From Cinclus cinclus (Eukaryota; Chordata; Aves; Passeriformes; Cinclidae): a stretch of 64,000 bases of DNA. Location of the stretch: the NCBI RefSeq assembly GCF_963662255.1, contig NC_085055.1, positions 15,238,704-15,302,703 of the forward strand, in the 5' to 3' direction. Both the position numbers and the translations under genes were made by a program. Shown here piece after piece: positions 30,801-45,800 of this stretch (the first letter of the stretch is position 1; each line of letters starts with the position of its first letter). The notes under the pieces were generated by a model that saw only the letters and a list, made by a program, of their open reading frames with translations, ran no database searches and was not told the DNA's origin.

Positions 30801-33800
30801 ATATTTTTTTCACAGTTCCAGGTAAAACTGCTTTAAAAATTAAAATGTTAAAAAAGTTACTATATTACACAATATAGTACATTTGGTATATCAACATTCC
30901 TTATATTTGCCCCAAAAGAAAAAAATGCATATGAAATATTATATAGTTTATTAGCTACTGCATAATGTTTCATGTTTTAGTCACTACCACTAGAATTTAA
31001 TATTAGTGCTAGGGAAATATTTTACCTATAAAACATCTGAAACCCTCGAATCCTGTAATCCTTATTACACATCTAACAAACTTCTTTAACAATAAACATA
31101 ATGAACTACTGCTGGACAAATACACGAGTTTTCATAATAAAATGAAATTTAAAACTTTGTCTTTAATACTTTTACTTTATTTTTTTGCTACCTCACTGAT
31201 GGCATTCTAATACAGAATTATAAACACAAAGGTTGCCTTGCTGTTCCCTTTTAGATGTTTAACTCTCAAGTGGTAAAATTCTGTAGTTTTTTTACTTGAA
31301 AAACTGGATAATGTCAAAGAAATGAATTTGAGTACGTTTATCTTTTTCTTTTGAAGACACAACACACCTAAGCAGATAAAATAAGGTAATAATGATAACC
31401 TCTGGAACAGCAGACTTCATATATTTTCTGTATTTAATGTGAAAAATAATACAGGTTTTTTAATCTTGATGTTCCTGCCTTTGACTTTTTTTTGTAATGT
31501 GTATCTACTTGACAAATGAAAAAAATGGAAAATTTGTCAACCCAAATTGCAATTAGTGGAGTCCAGGATAAATACACCAACCAATTACTGGATAATGCTA
31601 CAACCTTTGCCAAAGACCCAAATGGCTATAAATGTCTGGATGTTTAACTTCCTTAGTGGAAAGAACCAAGGCAGTTTAGGGTTATACCTGAAAGGACTCT
31701 CAGTCATGTTGCTATTTGACACAAGAAGCACAATGTCAAAAAAAGCACAGCATAGTTAATACTGAAAGCTCTTCTACATCATTTGAGAACACCCCATAAG
31801 GACTGAAGTATCTGATGCTTAAAGAATTGCAAATATCTTATTTCCTTTGGAAACTGAACCTAGAGACATTTAGCCATCTGATTTCCCAGTGACTGAAAGT
31901 AACTTATGCCTTCCCACACCAACAGATCTGACAGTATGAATAAAACAGAACAAAGCTTCACATGACTTACTGGATGATGAGGTCGTAAATGAAAAGTATG
32001 AGGTGAGACTACGGCTACAGCAAAGAAACGAAGAAACACAAAGCTGCTCACTGCAGAATACTGTACATGAGGGTCATCTGCAGAGAAAAACCATGAAATG
32101 TAACATGCACTGAGCTTAACAGGAAATCATGAAGACAGTTAACATAAAAATCCTTAAGAAGATAACATCAGAGGAGACATTTGTATTTTAAAATAGAATA
32201 GAAAAATCAATGAAGTGCATGAAATGAGAAAGGTGGTCATGGTAAGAAATATCCTCCTTGTAGTGGAGTGTTTATTGCTTATTTATCTGAAAAGAAGTTC
32301 TATTCCCATACAGCTGGCTCATCAGTCTCCACTGGGAGGAAGGATGAGATGATTGCAAGCCTTTACATACACAGTTGACTAGGTCTGGCTGGATGCTGCA
32401 CCCAGAGATAAAATGCTGCACCAGCTGCCTCTAAACTCTGGATTTATTCACCTGGAAAGCTACTCACTGACAACTCAAATACATTAATGCTGCATGACAA
32501 ACACAGTCAACATATAGGAACAAATAAAATTGCAATTCTGAGTTGCATCATAAACCCATGCTGTTATATAATTTTGATGCTGTAAATGAGAGTTTTCTCC
32601 TTAAATATTTTGGGTACATTTACTTTTATACTGGGAAATACATGCTTGCTATAGTGACCACTTCAATCTGATCTAGTAAGTCAGCCTTTCTGAAAGGACT
32701 GTCTAAACTAGAGCAATTTATGGCTCAGTTTCAGTGATAGACATGAATCAGAGAAATGTTCCACATTATGAGGTGCATATACTTCACCTGTAGCTTACTA
32801 CAGGATTTTTCAGATTTTATTTGACTAAACTATGAGTATTTCAGACTCACTACATAACTCCTATATTAAAACCATTCTGAAAGAATAAAGCTATTCTAAT
32901 ACTGGTCATATTTACAAACCCATTAAATAATTTCTATTATCCAACCTCCTCAAAACTACCCATAACCCATTTAGCTATAGTAGTACTAAAGCTAACTTCA
33001 CAGAAGTTATGAATAAGCTGGTCATTGTTAACAGAGTGACAGTTCATGGAAAGATGCAAATGCCAAACTGATTTTCAAGTTCACATCTTGGTTCTTTAGA
33101 AGCAATGAACAGAACAGCTCTTACAAATTTTAAGTATCTTTCAAATAAATCACTTTGTTTTATGATTTGTATTGCTTGTGCTTTTCTTCCATTCTCTTGT
33201 ACTTTTTTTGATGACTTCTCATTTGCTGCTGTCTTGCAATTTGACTTTCTATACTTTTGTATCAGAAAACAAAAAAAGCCTCTTGACTGACCATGAAGTT
33301 TCACTATAACTTACAAATGCCCGACTGTCAAAGTTCAGGGCACAGCTTTGGACAAGACAAGAATTTTAACAATCCCCATAAGGTAACCACAGAAGTTTTC
33401 AGTCCAAACACTACTTTCAGAAGTTTTTAGAGAACACTTACTTGGGAATCTTTTGGCAGCCAGATGCCTCAAAGAATAGAAAACATCACACATTAGGGTA
33501 GGACAACTTATACTCGACCGCACTATTTCACGGAACACTTTGTCCACGTAATAGCGGAGATTTTCCTGCAATTATGAAAAAAGGTGGGGTTTTTTTTCAG
33601 ACCATGAACATCTACATTTCTCCCTTTTTCTCCCCCTCAGCACAAACATAACACTGACTATTCAATACTGAACTTCAGTACAGTGCATAATTTAAAAGCC
33701 TCAAAATGTTTATATGGCATTACTACTAGTAAAAGGTAGTTTAATGATATTTACTTGAAGTATATAAGCACTGTTTAGCAACAAAAGCTACCTATAAATA

Positions 33801-36800
33801 CTGGGTTTTGTAATTTGACAACATGAAAGGAGCATTTCCCATGTATACAAAGTGAACATTAACTTTTGCTGGCTGCTGATGTTTAAGGCTATAGTTGCTG
33901 CAATAAAACTTCAATGAAAAATGCTAGAGCAGGTCTAATTAGGTACAGCATAATCTAGATGCTGAGTACAGGACATCAGAAATCAAAATACCAAAAAAAC
34001 TAGTAAGAATGACTGTCATCTTTAGCTTCTCCTCTGTCCTGTTTTCCACTGGACTTTTTCATTGCCGTGTTCATAAAGAGGGATAAGAAAATACAGCTTT
34101 CTCTTTGTTTACTCTGAAAACAGAGTTATATTTGCCACTATGAGTTGTTAATTTTCCATTACAAAGAGCTGCTTTCAAAAATGCTTTTCTTTCAGATTTT
34201 GAGACCAGTTGGGAAACTCACCATATTAATTTCCACGTTATCCCCTTCTCTTAATTTGATGGGATCTATTTCACAGGGTTTAGGAGACTCACATATCTGA
34301 AACAAACAAATAAAACTATAGGACTTCAATTTTTCAGACAAAGTGTGGACATGCACCCATTTAAAACCAGATTCTTAGATTTAGGAATAAAATTGTAAAT
34401 AGGTTCTAACCATCCCTAACAACGTGCAATGATCATCCTCTTTTGTTTGTGGCTTTTCAAATGGATTGATTGCCTAAAGCATCACATGGGCAAATTCTGC
34501 AATGTGTCAGAGGCTGGAATGACTTTCAGGGACTGTTTATTTAGAAATATCTGGAATGTAAATACCAAACCACAGCTCCTCCCACTAAACTTAACCAATT
34601 AATTATTGCTCAGTTAATTCTAGGATTTCCCTACCTGAGTGATTCCTACCACAGAGCTGAAAAAAGAATGCCTATGCAACAGATAAGGATACCACAGGGG
34701 GCTGAGCATCCCCAAAGAAGTTTCAGTAGGACAACCTACCTCATCAATAACAGGTTTCAAAGTGACCTTTAGGTAGTGCTTCCCCACTATTTTCATCATT
34801 TCATCTACACACCGAGTTGCTAATGAGTTGCCTCTGAAGATTGTGTTTGCTTCTCTGTAAGAAAAGAAATTATTTCATTTGAACAGGGAAAAAGCATGTT
34901 CTGTTACAAAATTCAATTTATACTCTCTCTTGCTATTAAATAATTATTTTAAACAGTATTTTTCATATATTTCAATCAGGAATTCCAGAATGTATACACC
35001 AAGTTCGCAATGGCACTCAGTAACAAAGAGTATAAACAAGAATATTATTACAACAATTACCAAACACAGGAACATAAATAAAACTATTAGAAAAAGCCTA
35101 AGAAATTATAACAACTAAAGTTATACTACAGTACAGAACATGAGAAAGAACAACTGAAGATAATACCAAAATAATGAAAAATTGCACCTCAGCAATATAC
35201 AATTCCTCCTCCAGTAGTTGTGATAAAAAAAAAATCTGGAGCTGCAGCACACTGCTGCACTACACCAATAAACCCAGACACTTAAGCCAAAACACATTTA
35301 ATCCAAGGTTACTTTTTTATTCATTACAGCAGTTGAAGAAAACTGACAGCCAGCTGTGCAAAGTGTATCTTTCTAATCTGAGAGATTTACTTTAAGATCC
35401 CTTTGTTACAGTTCAATTACAATGGAATGTGTGTACTAAAATGCAGTTTAGAAAATTATTTTCTATGAGTCACCTCTTTCCACACAGTTAAGCTGTCTCG
35501 CACTATTTAAATCAAGATGAAGTGCTTTGAAATGAACTGTCCTGTGGTGACAAAATCCCTCCCACACCTCCACTGAACATGACCCGGCACCGCAGTGGTT
35601 GCTACTCACATCTGCTTTATTTCTCTCCTAACCACAGAACTGCAAATTCACAGACCATATGCTGCTACTTGGAAAAGCTCCCATGTTTCCTACTTGCAAG
35701 GCATGCAGACCACATTCTTAATTACATGGCATCTTTGCAGAAAAAGAGTAGCCCTCATTTAAGCCACGTGTTAAAGGACACAGCATAAGATTTGCAGCAA
35801 TTTAAAGATGTTCCATCTATTAAGTTCCATATAAGTTTATAAATTCCAATCCAACGTACAGTAAAATTTGAAGAGTGGCCAAATAAAGACATTTAAAATA
35901 AAAACTATCTACTCTAAGACAAAGTTTTACTCAACTGCCCAGCACCCTTAACTCTGAAACCCAGCTTCAAAGTGATTTAAAGAATGTTTTTAAAAACTAG
36001 CATTAAAAGATTAATACATTTAGTCAGTTTTATGTGAGAGAAACAAAACCAAAGGGCTTACTTGTCAGTGTTGTATCATGAAGCCCTGTGAAACTCTGAG
36101 ATTAATTTTAGAAAGCATGACATCAGTAAACATGAAATACGTACTGGGTGTCCTTCAGATCTAGTTCTGCCACTGCTGCAACAAAGGGAACCAGCTTATG
36201 GTGGTGCAGCAACAGCCGTACCAGGGGCAGCACAGCATCGTACTTGTCTCGACACACTTCACTCAGAATGTAGGCAGCAGATGCAGAAATAGGCTGTGAG
36301 AAAGCAGAGTATGAAATCTGAGTAAAGTAGTTAAATGTTCTTCATTTATTTGAAAAAGTACAGATTAAATCTAATGAGACTATAGACACAGTTCGTTAAC
36401 AGAAACTTTCAATATTTGCTGTGTAACATGGCAATTAAAAGCTTCAATTCCAGAGATACTTAATTGCATATTAATTTTATCTACTCTATAAATACATTTA
36501 TGAATGGAATTCGGTAGCTACTCATCCTACTCATTCTCCCTAAAGGGTTAAACTATGGCTTTGTCACAAATCCAAGTTAGAGGCAGAAAAACAACTGTTT
36601 TACTAAAATGTCATGTATCTTTATAGAATTTTTAAAACTATAATCAAGGGACAAAGTGTTTGTTGCCACTGTACAGTTGGAAATTTCAATACAAAAACTA
36701 TATTATTTCAGTCGAAAAGACAGCTACTGACTGCTGCTACCTATAAACTCAGCCATTACTGAATTCCAGTGAACCAGTATTTGAATATGGGCCAGCAAAA

Positions 36801-39800
36801 ATTTTAGTCACATCTGCTTCTTCTATCTTTCTTCTCCTTTGTTAGTACTTCATTAACACTGAATTGATAAAAAGCTGTTAAAGACCTAAGACTACAAAGT
36901 CCTACAATTTCATTCCTGTCCCAATGTTAAGCAAACCGTCTACCACACTTCCCTCTTTGTCACCATGTCCTGGTGAGAAATTCAGTCATGCTGATCAACA
37001 TCCTAGGGAAGGCAGAAGCAATTCAGAAATAGAATTTGAAATAAATTCTGAAGTAGATCAGAATTATTAATTGTTAATTATCTTTTGTTAATTTTCTTTT
37101 TTTTTTTTTTTTTTTTTTACCTTTTGTTAATTATCTGCCCTTCAGTGCCAATAATGAATCATTGTCCCTGGAAAACCTCTAAATCCAAGAGGCTAATAGA
37201 GGCCAATGGAAAAATACAATGTTGAAAAGAGCAACCCATGATAAGAAAGTATTTTATCTCCTCCAGGCACATAGCACAGGTTATTTCCCCGTCTCCATCA
37301 GTTCTTCTATAATAAGAAGAAAATCCTGGTACTTTGGAGCAGAAGTAAAAGCTCTAAAAGCTGTTCATCTGGGTGTAACAGACTAATTACCACAAAGAAA
37401 CAAAAACAATTATCTAGACACGAGTAATTCATATTGTCTCACAACAGCATAATCCATTTTCAGTTTTCACTTAAATTAAATTTTCAACAGAAGTACCTGA
37501 ACATCTGAAGATTTTAGCAGCAAGTTCCTTAGAGAAGTGTAGTACTCAGATGGAAGTACACAGTCTTCAGTGTAACAGATATTTAACCTAAGTGATCCCA
37601 AATCATCAGTTTTAGAAGACTTGTTTCCATTTTCTCTTGGCTGAAGTAAGTACCTGTAAGCAATAGGACGATTATAAAATATTAGATACCTATTTCATTC
37701 ATTTGACTAATTCTATAATAAAGCAAAGTATCACATTTAACTATTTCAGTACACATATAGTATATCTGAAAAACTGCAAAAAATTCACAACCCCCCTTGT
37801 TGAGACACAAAAGTAAAAAACTGAGCAGCTTTTAATTCATCTTTAACACATAACGGAATTTAATTTCTCACATCTATGCAAACAGTAAAATATCATATAC
37901 ATTTTGTAGGTTAGCAGGAATAGTTTGAGATTACACTGGGCCATCTCATTTTACATCTAGGTTATATTTAGGGTGTTGGACACTGCAGGTGAAAGAGGTA
38001 GTGTGAAGAATTTAAATGATTTTGTCTGAGATCAGAAAAACATCACATAACATTAACAGGCTCCACTCAAAAAAGATATGGGGAAAAAGCAGATTTTTTT
38101 CCTACTTTCAATACAAAATATATCAAACCATTAATTGACTGCAGTTTCACTGTATTCCAATAGGAGGTGCAGCCCTACAAAAATGCTAACAGCTTTTAAG
38201 TGGTGTGTCAGTAGTTTCAACACTCACCCCAACAAATTGAAACCCCATCTCCAAATATTCTTTTGCAACCACGTATATTTGGACTTCTACAACCAGGCGA
38301 TCAGACTTCTTTTTTTCATAATCAGATGCAGTGGCCATGAAGGCATGCTAACATAAAATAAAACTGATTTACCAGGAGAACCTCTCCTTAACAGCGTTGA
38401 TTCTTAGGCTTATTTTCCAAGTATTTAGTAAAAAAGATAATTTCTCTGCTGTACTTCAGCTGCATTCAAAATCATATTATGCAAATTAGTAATAGTATAA
38501 AAGATTTATTATTTTTAATCACAGAACTGTTTTGATGAGCAGATCATACTTGGATATGAGGATGTGCAATGCAAGGTGTGCCTACACAGCATATTAGCAG
38601 GCACACTCAAGAGAACCACACTTGAGTTAGGCCAATTCAAAAAATCTCCACAAAAACTGGCACTGAGCCCATGCTGATACAATCTTTCTCTCAGCAGGTT
38701 GTTAACAGAGGCCTGGTTTTATGATATGGTCATACAGCTGTTGATGAGACACTGCCTGCAATACACCACTGTGTAAAAAACAGAAACTCCAACAGGCTCA
38801 CATTCAAACACCAAGAGTCTCAGCTCACCATCCAAGACACTTGGAGCCTGAGGTGGGTACATGGAGCAGAGCCATAATGGTTCCTGGCCAAGACCTGTTA
38901 CATTTAGTTCCTATTAGCACACTTCCTTCCCATGTGTTTTCTGTGTGGATATGAAAGTGCTTCCTCCATGCTTTCTCTATACTGAAAGGCTCACTAAAAG
39001 CAGAGTATTTTACACACTTGAAGTCGCTCAAATCCCTTCCACTCATCCCTTCCTGCTGTTTAAGCATTTGGGACAGTATAGGAGCTAGAGATGGGCTCCT
39101 GCTCCCAAAAACATCAGAAGGGAGGGTGCTGAGATGCCCCATGCATTAGTGTTTCTTTCCTGAACTCCCTTCATACATCACCCTTCCAGCCCATGTGCCT
39201 GTTCCCCTGACGTGAAGTGGGGTTGGTTCTAGAAGATACTTCTGGAACCCCCCCCAAAGAAGAAAAAAATAAGCTGCACTTAATGATCAAGTAAACTCTT
39301 CATCAATCATTCTGGAAGTCTGACTTAGGAATTTAATTACAAGTGATGCAATTCTTAAAAGCTCCAGGTTTGCTGGGCAGGCTGAAGAGCACACACAGAT
39401 CACTGAAATTCAACAACCTGACCAAAAGACAGTCACAATTCATCTTCCCTTCACCCTCCACACTTCCCCCTCAAACATACCAACTATGTGCAGGCAGGGA
39501 AGAGCGGAGCTAAATATACCTGCTGACAAGGTTAATGTACTGAGCAGGGAAACTCTAGAAACATGTTTTACCTAGATTAGAACAGGAAGACATGGTTTAA
39601 TAAATAGGTAGAATAAAATATATCCTTTGCAAGGGAAAACATGCAAGACAGAAGCAAATTCACTTCTAAACCACCATTTCTCACCATGCTTGAAAGGAAT
39701 CATTTCTTAACACCTTCACAGGAACTTTAATTTCTCCTAGAAAGATGTCTTGTACCAGATTCCCATTATTCCATAGGTCGACCCTGAAAACAAGAACATA

Positions 39801-42800
39801 GCTTACATTTTCTTTTCCCCCAGAGAGAAATAAGCAAGTTTACAATAACTGCCTTACAGCACTAATCCACATGCATGCAGGCAGCAAATGTTAGAAATCT
39901 CACTCCATTCTAAATAAATCAAGAAGACTCAAACAACTGGCTTATTAGCCCATAAAGAACAGATAAGGAAACAAACAGTGAAAGTTAAGTCTTGCAGACC
40001 TTGCATCAGTAAATAAAAGTGATACTGGCACAATGTACGGGTTCTGCGCTGTCTCCACCCCCAAAACTGTGCACATTTCTCCTCAGGAAATTCAAGTGAG
40101 CTTTTCTACCAATATATTTAAATATTTACCTAACTGCTAGAATCTGGCACACTGCAATACCACACCAACACATGCGCTTGTTTTTCCAAGCAGCAGCTCG
40201 TACGCTTACAACCTCAAACGGAATCAGGTTCCAGACATGCACCCTGGGTTTGTTCTCTTACTTCTTACCTCTCTGACATTTCTGACAGACAGCAGTTGTT
40301 AAGAACAAAAAAAAAAAAAAAAAAACAGAAACAAAAGACAACTAGATTTGTTGGGGCATGACTATTTTTCTAAATATATTTGCATCTACAATGAAATATA
40401 CATTTCTAATTAATGAAGCTAATAATTAGAAACGCACATACCAAGTTAATGGCTATTTGGATTAAGTGCTAAATTTTTCTTCTGATGCCTGCTAGGAAAC
40501 ACATGCTGGCCTTTAAGACTTTCTGTCATTCAGCAGATTTGGTACATGTATGTGCAGGAGCACGATAAAGAAAAGAAACTCAGTACAGGGCTCTCTGCAG
40601 CTCTAACTACATTGCATAAATACAGACAGACCTGCTCTGAGGGTAAAACAGAAAAGGGGAACATACTTTGAGTATTTGCATTTCCAAGGAAAAGATGAAA
40701 CACAAATGTTCCTCTAAAAAACAAAGTGAAATTTTAAGAATCTCATAAAAGAGGCTTTTCCCTCTTTTTTTATTAAACCAGCCAACTATATTTGAAACTA
40801 TAGGCTAGGATCAGGTATGCTGGTATCTTTCAGTACAAGTTCTATTACCAATATTCTGCCCAAATTAATATAATTTGATAGAAGGTATTCATATCTCTTT
40901 ATTCACAGGCACATGAAGTAAGTTTAGGCTGCTAGATACACTCAACCACTATTTACTTCAAAACAAAAAAACTCATCTTCAGTAAGAAATACAAGTAAAA
41001 AAAAAAAAAAAAGAGAATTTTTCTACATCATCTTTTCTACAAGTCTGATCAGTAATTCTCTGGAGCTACACTAAGACAAAACAGGTATTTATTCTCTTGA
41101 TAATAAAATATTATGATTCATTAATAATTCTATGATATCACTTTCTAATCCACATACCTTACTTCTAGTTTCTCAATATCTTCTTCTTCCACCTGAAACT
41201 GGGACTTTTTGGTGTAACTGCTGGACCTGGTTACCTGCAAGTAAATTCCTCCTATTAACACACTTTTTGTATTTATGGATAGCAAAAATCAAAGAAAACC
41301 CTCCCTTCCTCTACCACAGGTAAATAGTTACTATTCCTTATACAAAGAAAAAAGGCCAGTTGACCAAAGCAGCTGCCTTTTGCCAAAAAGCAGAAGAAAA
41401 ATAGGTCAAGAAGGGTTCATTGTAGAAGCTACTGAAGGCTAACTGATATATGAGGGAATTACAGTATAGATATATTAGAAAAAACAACTAGTATGACATG
41501 AAACTGGCAACAATTTCTTTTGCTTTAGCATGAGCCCCATGAAAAAACTGAAGTCAATTCTGAAATGTTTAAAGAAACAACAAATAAGAAGCCCACTCTT
41601 CTTGTCCTTGTCACAACACAGTTGTAACCTCTCATCTACACTTCCCTCATTTCTTGACTGACTGCAGTCTCAATTTAACTCCAATAAATCTTAAGTCAAA
41701 AAGTCACCAGGGTGGTTTAGATCACGTTTTTATGCTGATATCTGACTTCCTAAGAAATCACACTCAGTATTCTTGAGCAGGTCAAGTGAAACACAAACAT
41801 GCATTGAAACTGTGCAGAGGTATGAAACTATTTCTCACTCAAGTCCCACAGCAGGAGCAGGATTCATAAAAACACACTAAATTATAATACATTTGAGGTA
41901 CATGCAAGAGTTGTACTCCTTCCAGCTCTCAGTACAGCATGTTTTAAATGCAAATCTTTATTACTGACACAAATCAGATGAAAATTTAAACTCATGTTTA
42001 TTGTCAGATAACTCATGTAGAATTGAAATTGACTCCTAAATAACAACAAAGTTAACTTTTTTAAAATTAAAATAAACTTTTTTGGGTATAATCACTAAAT
42101 TACTTTAATAAATAAATATGTTGCTTGGGTTTTTTAGGTCAAGCTTGAAAATATTTAAATAGAAGTCCTTGGGATAGGTTCAAGTTATCTCAGGACTCTG
42201 GATGGCAACAGATATATAAAGTGATTCAAGATAGGGAATTACCTTCACACATGTGCTTGTGAGAAAGCAATTTTTCACCCAGCAATTGGAGGGGAATGCT
42301 ATTGTCTGGCAGGCAGAAATTTAAATATGTCATTCACTTACATTTGAGAGGCCAGTTAAAGCTCTTCAATTTGCTTGAAGAGAGCTTTGTACTGCTATGC
42401 AGCTTGCTAAAAAATATCTGAAGGGTTGCATAAAATAGATAAACAGGAAGAACAGCACACAAAAAGTTACCTCAAAATAAAATGTTTCATTAAACTGCGG
42501 ATTGCTTGTTTTCTTCTTAACTTTGGTCTTCTTTTGGTCATTCCTGTTCCAATGTGGCAAAATTTTTACCATAGACAACTTAAACACACAATTATAAAAA
42601 CATTCTATTGTCAAGAAGGACCCATGCATTTAAGTTAAAACATTTCTTTGTTGTTCTAGAATTCACTTTGATCAATGAGGAAAATCTTAAAATAAAATTA
42701 ATTCATCTTCACAATACAGTTTAAAGAGTTACAATTTTAAATGCTGTATCTAGCTAACTGTGCATCTATCCAACTCAAAAGGTTGTATTTCATTTTACAA

Positions 42801-45800
42801 ATGGATAAAACTTACATATATTAATTCAAATACATCAACATTTTCTAATGCATTTAAAATTTACATTTCTTTACTACTGCCTAAAGGTAATGAGCACACT
42901 TTTCCTTGTCTTGTTCAACTGCAGTTTTTGTTTTTCTCACCCTCTTTTGTTGGTGAAATACCCACTACTTCTTTACAGACAGAGGCTTACACCCAAGACA
43001 CTGAAGGTTTTCTCTGAAAGCAACTGCTGCTTATGTTAGGTATGAAGCAGCCCAGGGTCAAACAAAACAACTGTCCCCCACTTCCTTGTGGATTGGTTTT
43101 GATAATTTTTTTTAATTTTACAAGTTTTATAAAGGAATACAGTTTTATTTATTTATTTAGCAAAGGGTTGTGCTAGTATAAAATGGCTTTTCAAAAGAAA
43201 GAAATATAAAATATGTGAGAAAAAACAGACAAGGGAGAAGAAAAATTGCCCTAAGTATCAACTACCTATTTTCAGGAACTGGACATATAAATATTCCAGT
43301 CGTGGTACACGAGTCACACATGAATAAGGTTGGAAAATCTTAACCAGGAATTCCTGTCGGATTTGCACATATATTCCCATACTAGCAGGGTAAATATTTT
43401 GTGGGACCAACATTCTCCCACTTACATTCATATCACAGGACTCCAACAGAAAATGTATGTCACTTTACCTCTTTTGCCATTCAGCCCCATGATTCCTAAG
43501 TGTAACTGGTGAGCCTCCCTAGTCCTCTTAGGAAAATCCCAAACAAACAAAACAAAAAGCCCCCCATGCCAAACTTGAAAATTGAATCATTTACTACCAA
43601 GGAGAAAAAAAATGCTCCATGCAAAGCAATGGTAAAACACATCCTGGCACTATGCTCACAAAGGCAATTCCTCAGCACTGGAGAAAGGAAAGGGTCTGAT
43701 GTGGCAAAAAAGAAGCAAATGAAACTCATTCTCCTTGTTGGGCAGGGACTTGCACATGGTGAATGTGAGGGATGGGGGACTTCTCTTAAGTGAAAAAACC
43801 CAGCAGTTATTGAGGAGTACTGATCCCAAACAAGGAGACATTTGAACTGTGGGGAATTGGAGTGCAGCATCCTGAAGGTGTTCCAGAAACTCTCCTCTCT
43901 CATCTCCTCCCAGTTACTACACATTTGCTGCAAAGAAACTCACACGTTAAGAAAAACAGAGAAGAGAGGAAGGTGAGTGAGCAACTGACTGTATCATGAC
44001 ATACAGGAATTTCAACAGATTACAGGAAGTACAGTGCAGAAATCAAGAGTCCAGTACAAAACATAAGAAAGAACTGAGTCAGGAGTGGCTCCTGACTAGT
44101 GCAGCCAATTCAGAGAGACCAAACACCATCCCAGCCTCGAGCATATGGCAGGGAAGGGGAGAGAACAGTATCCATGGAGATGTGACGCACACATGAGAGC
44201 ACTGCAACATTTTCCTGCATTTTAAAGATTTTGTTTAAAACCTATGACTTGCTTTTCCAATTCAACATCACAGCATTTTTAGATTTATTCATTTAATACT
44301 AAAATGTTACCTGGAAGGCCCCACAAGAGAGACTGTTGCATAAGGATCACAATTCTGTCCATTTATAAGTGGCAACCCATGGCACTCCTTTATGCTACAA
44401 GGAAAAGGCAAACAACAGATCAATGAAGCAATTACTTGCCTTAAAAAATAAAACCCACACAATGCTTTCTTTTTGAAAACTTTTTATGTCCTGCTCTATT
44501 ACACACAGATATAGCTATACACTGACCCAACATACTGCATGTACTTGAAGTAGCTCTCTAGATGGTAACACAAAATGATACTCAAGTATACAGTCAGACT
44601 TGGGGGTCTCTGTGAGAACAAAACTCTTGGAATTGCTTTGATACAGACATTCCAGTATCACACATGAACAACAAAACCCCCTGTAAAATGAACTGCTACA
44701 CGTTAGGAGAACTTGCAGATTTCATTAACTTTTAAATTTGATTTCTCAAGAACCACAAAAAACTATCTGACCCCATCCAGTGGCAGCAACTACATCTGGA
44801 AGGCACTGAAATGAATTGAAAGATTTAATTTTGGATAAATACATTCTGAGTTATGCTAAGAAATGCAAAGCTGAATCCTCAAATGATATTTAAAATTAAG
44901 TATCCAAACCTATCACAGTATATCGTTCTAGCTCTACCTTTGAAATAGTGCTTAAGGTTTATTTTCAAACCTTTTTCATAACAGTCCATGTTCAGGGTTA
45001 AATGACCATCAGGGTTAAATGGCTCTTTTAAAAATAAATATTTTCTTCTGTAATTCATACAGTAAACTGGTGTTTAACAGGCACAGGCACACTGTTCACC
45101 AGTCCTGATGCAAAAGGGACAGAAGGGTTGGCAATTAATGCTCATGGAGACTGAGAAACCTCTTCCAGACTTTTCCTAAAGTCTCACAATTTTTGAATCA
45201 CCACAGCAGCAACACGGAGTGGGGTGAGCAAGCTGCCTAACATTCAGATGCTGCCCACATATGAGCATTAACTAAAAACAGCTGAACAACAAAAGTAAAG
45301 CAGATTACAAAATTTCATAAACAAAACACGAATGAGATCTGAATGCTGTATTCCTGTTCTCTTTAAAATCATGTATTTTTAGCTATACTGGAGGAATTTA
45401 ACTAAATTAATGCAAGAAAGTTTCAGTTGTCATCATTTCTTAGTCTGAATAAATACCAAAACCCAGGCAACTTAAGGAGAAAATAGGCTTCTCTAAATTC
45501 ATATAAACAATTAAACAAATGTTCTAATATCATAATGTGGAATAGGTTGTGCAGATCAAGTTAAAGTCAAGAAGATGCACACATTTTTAAATAAACGTTT
45601 TATGTAGTGTATAAAAATGGTGTTAAAAGAATAACAGGAGCTGCAAATTCAAATAAAAGCATGGAAACAACAGACACTACCACTCCTGTGCTGCCTCAAA
45701 ACTCCACCCTCTTTGGAGTATGCACAATTAAAAACCAGATGGTATTTCCCCCCAAAAAAGTCCCTTTGTCTTACCCAGTTCAGGGAACATTTAGTGCTGA

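Larger units (their letters stand above)
24816..31970 (-). other. RASA2 introns 15-23
   Basis: Nine introns between exons 15 and 24, from 93 bp (intron 16) to about 1.2 kb (introns 15 and 18). They are AT-rich and I see no further features. The long plus-strand frame at 26,939-27,475 is antisense to GC-rich exon 21. Confidence 0.7.
32078..36144 (-). other. RASA2 introns 11-14
   Basis: Four introns (1.29 kb, 443 bp, 656 bp and 1.36 kb) between exons 11 and 15. They are AT-rich; no repeats, RNA genes or extra exons were recognised. Confidence 0.7.
37654..42470 (-). other. RASA2 introns 7, 8 and 9 (1.2, 1.4 and 2.0 kb)
   Basis: AT-rich introns around exons 8 and 9. Apart from the two poly(A) runs, I see nothing. 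The block at about 38,820-39,240 is somewhat GC-richer but has no coding frame that I trust. Confidence 0.7.

Noticed and set aside
43496..43933. 145-codon minus-strand frame in RASA2 intron 6
   Set aside because: No known motif, T-rich low-complexity stretches, no splice or start context support.
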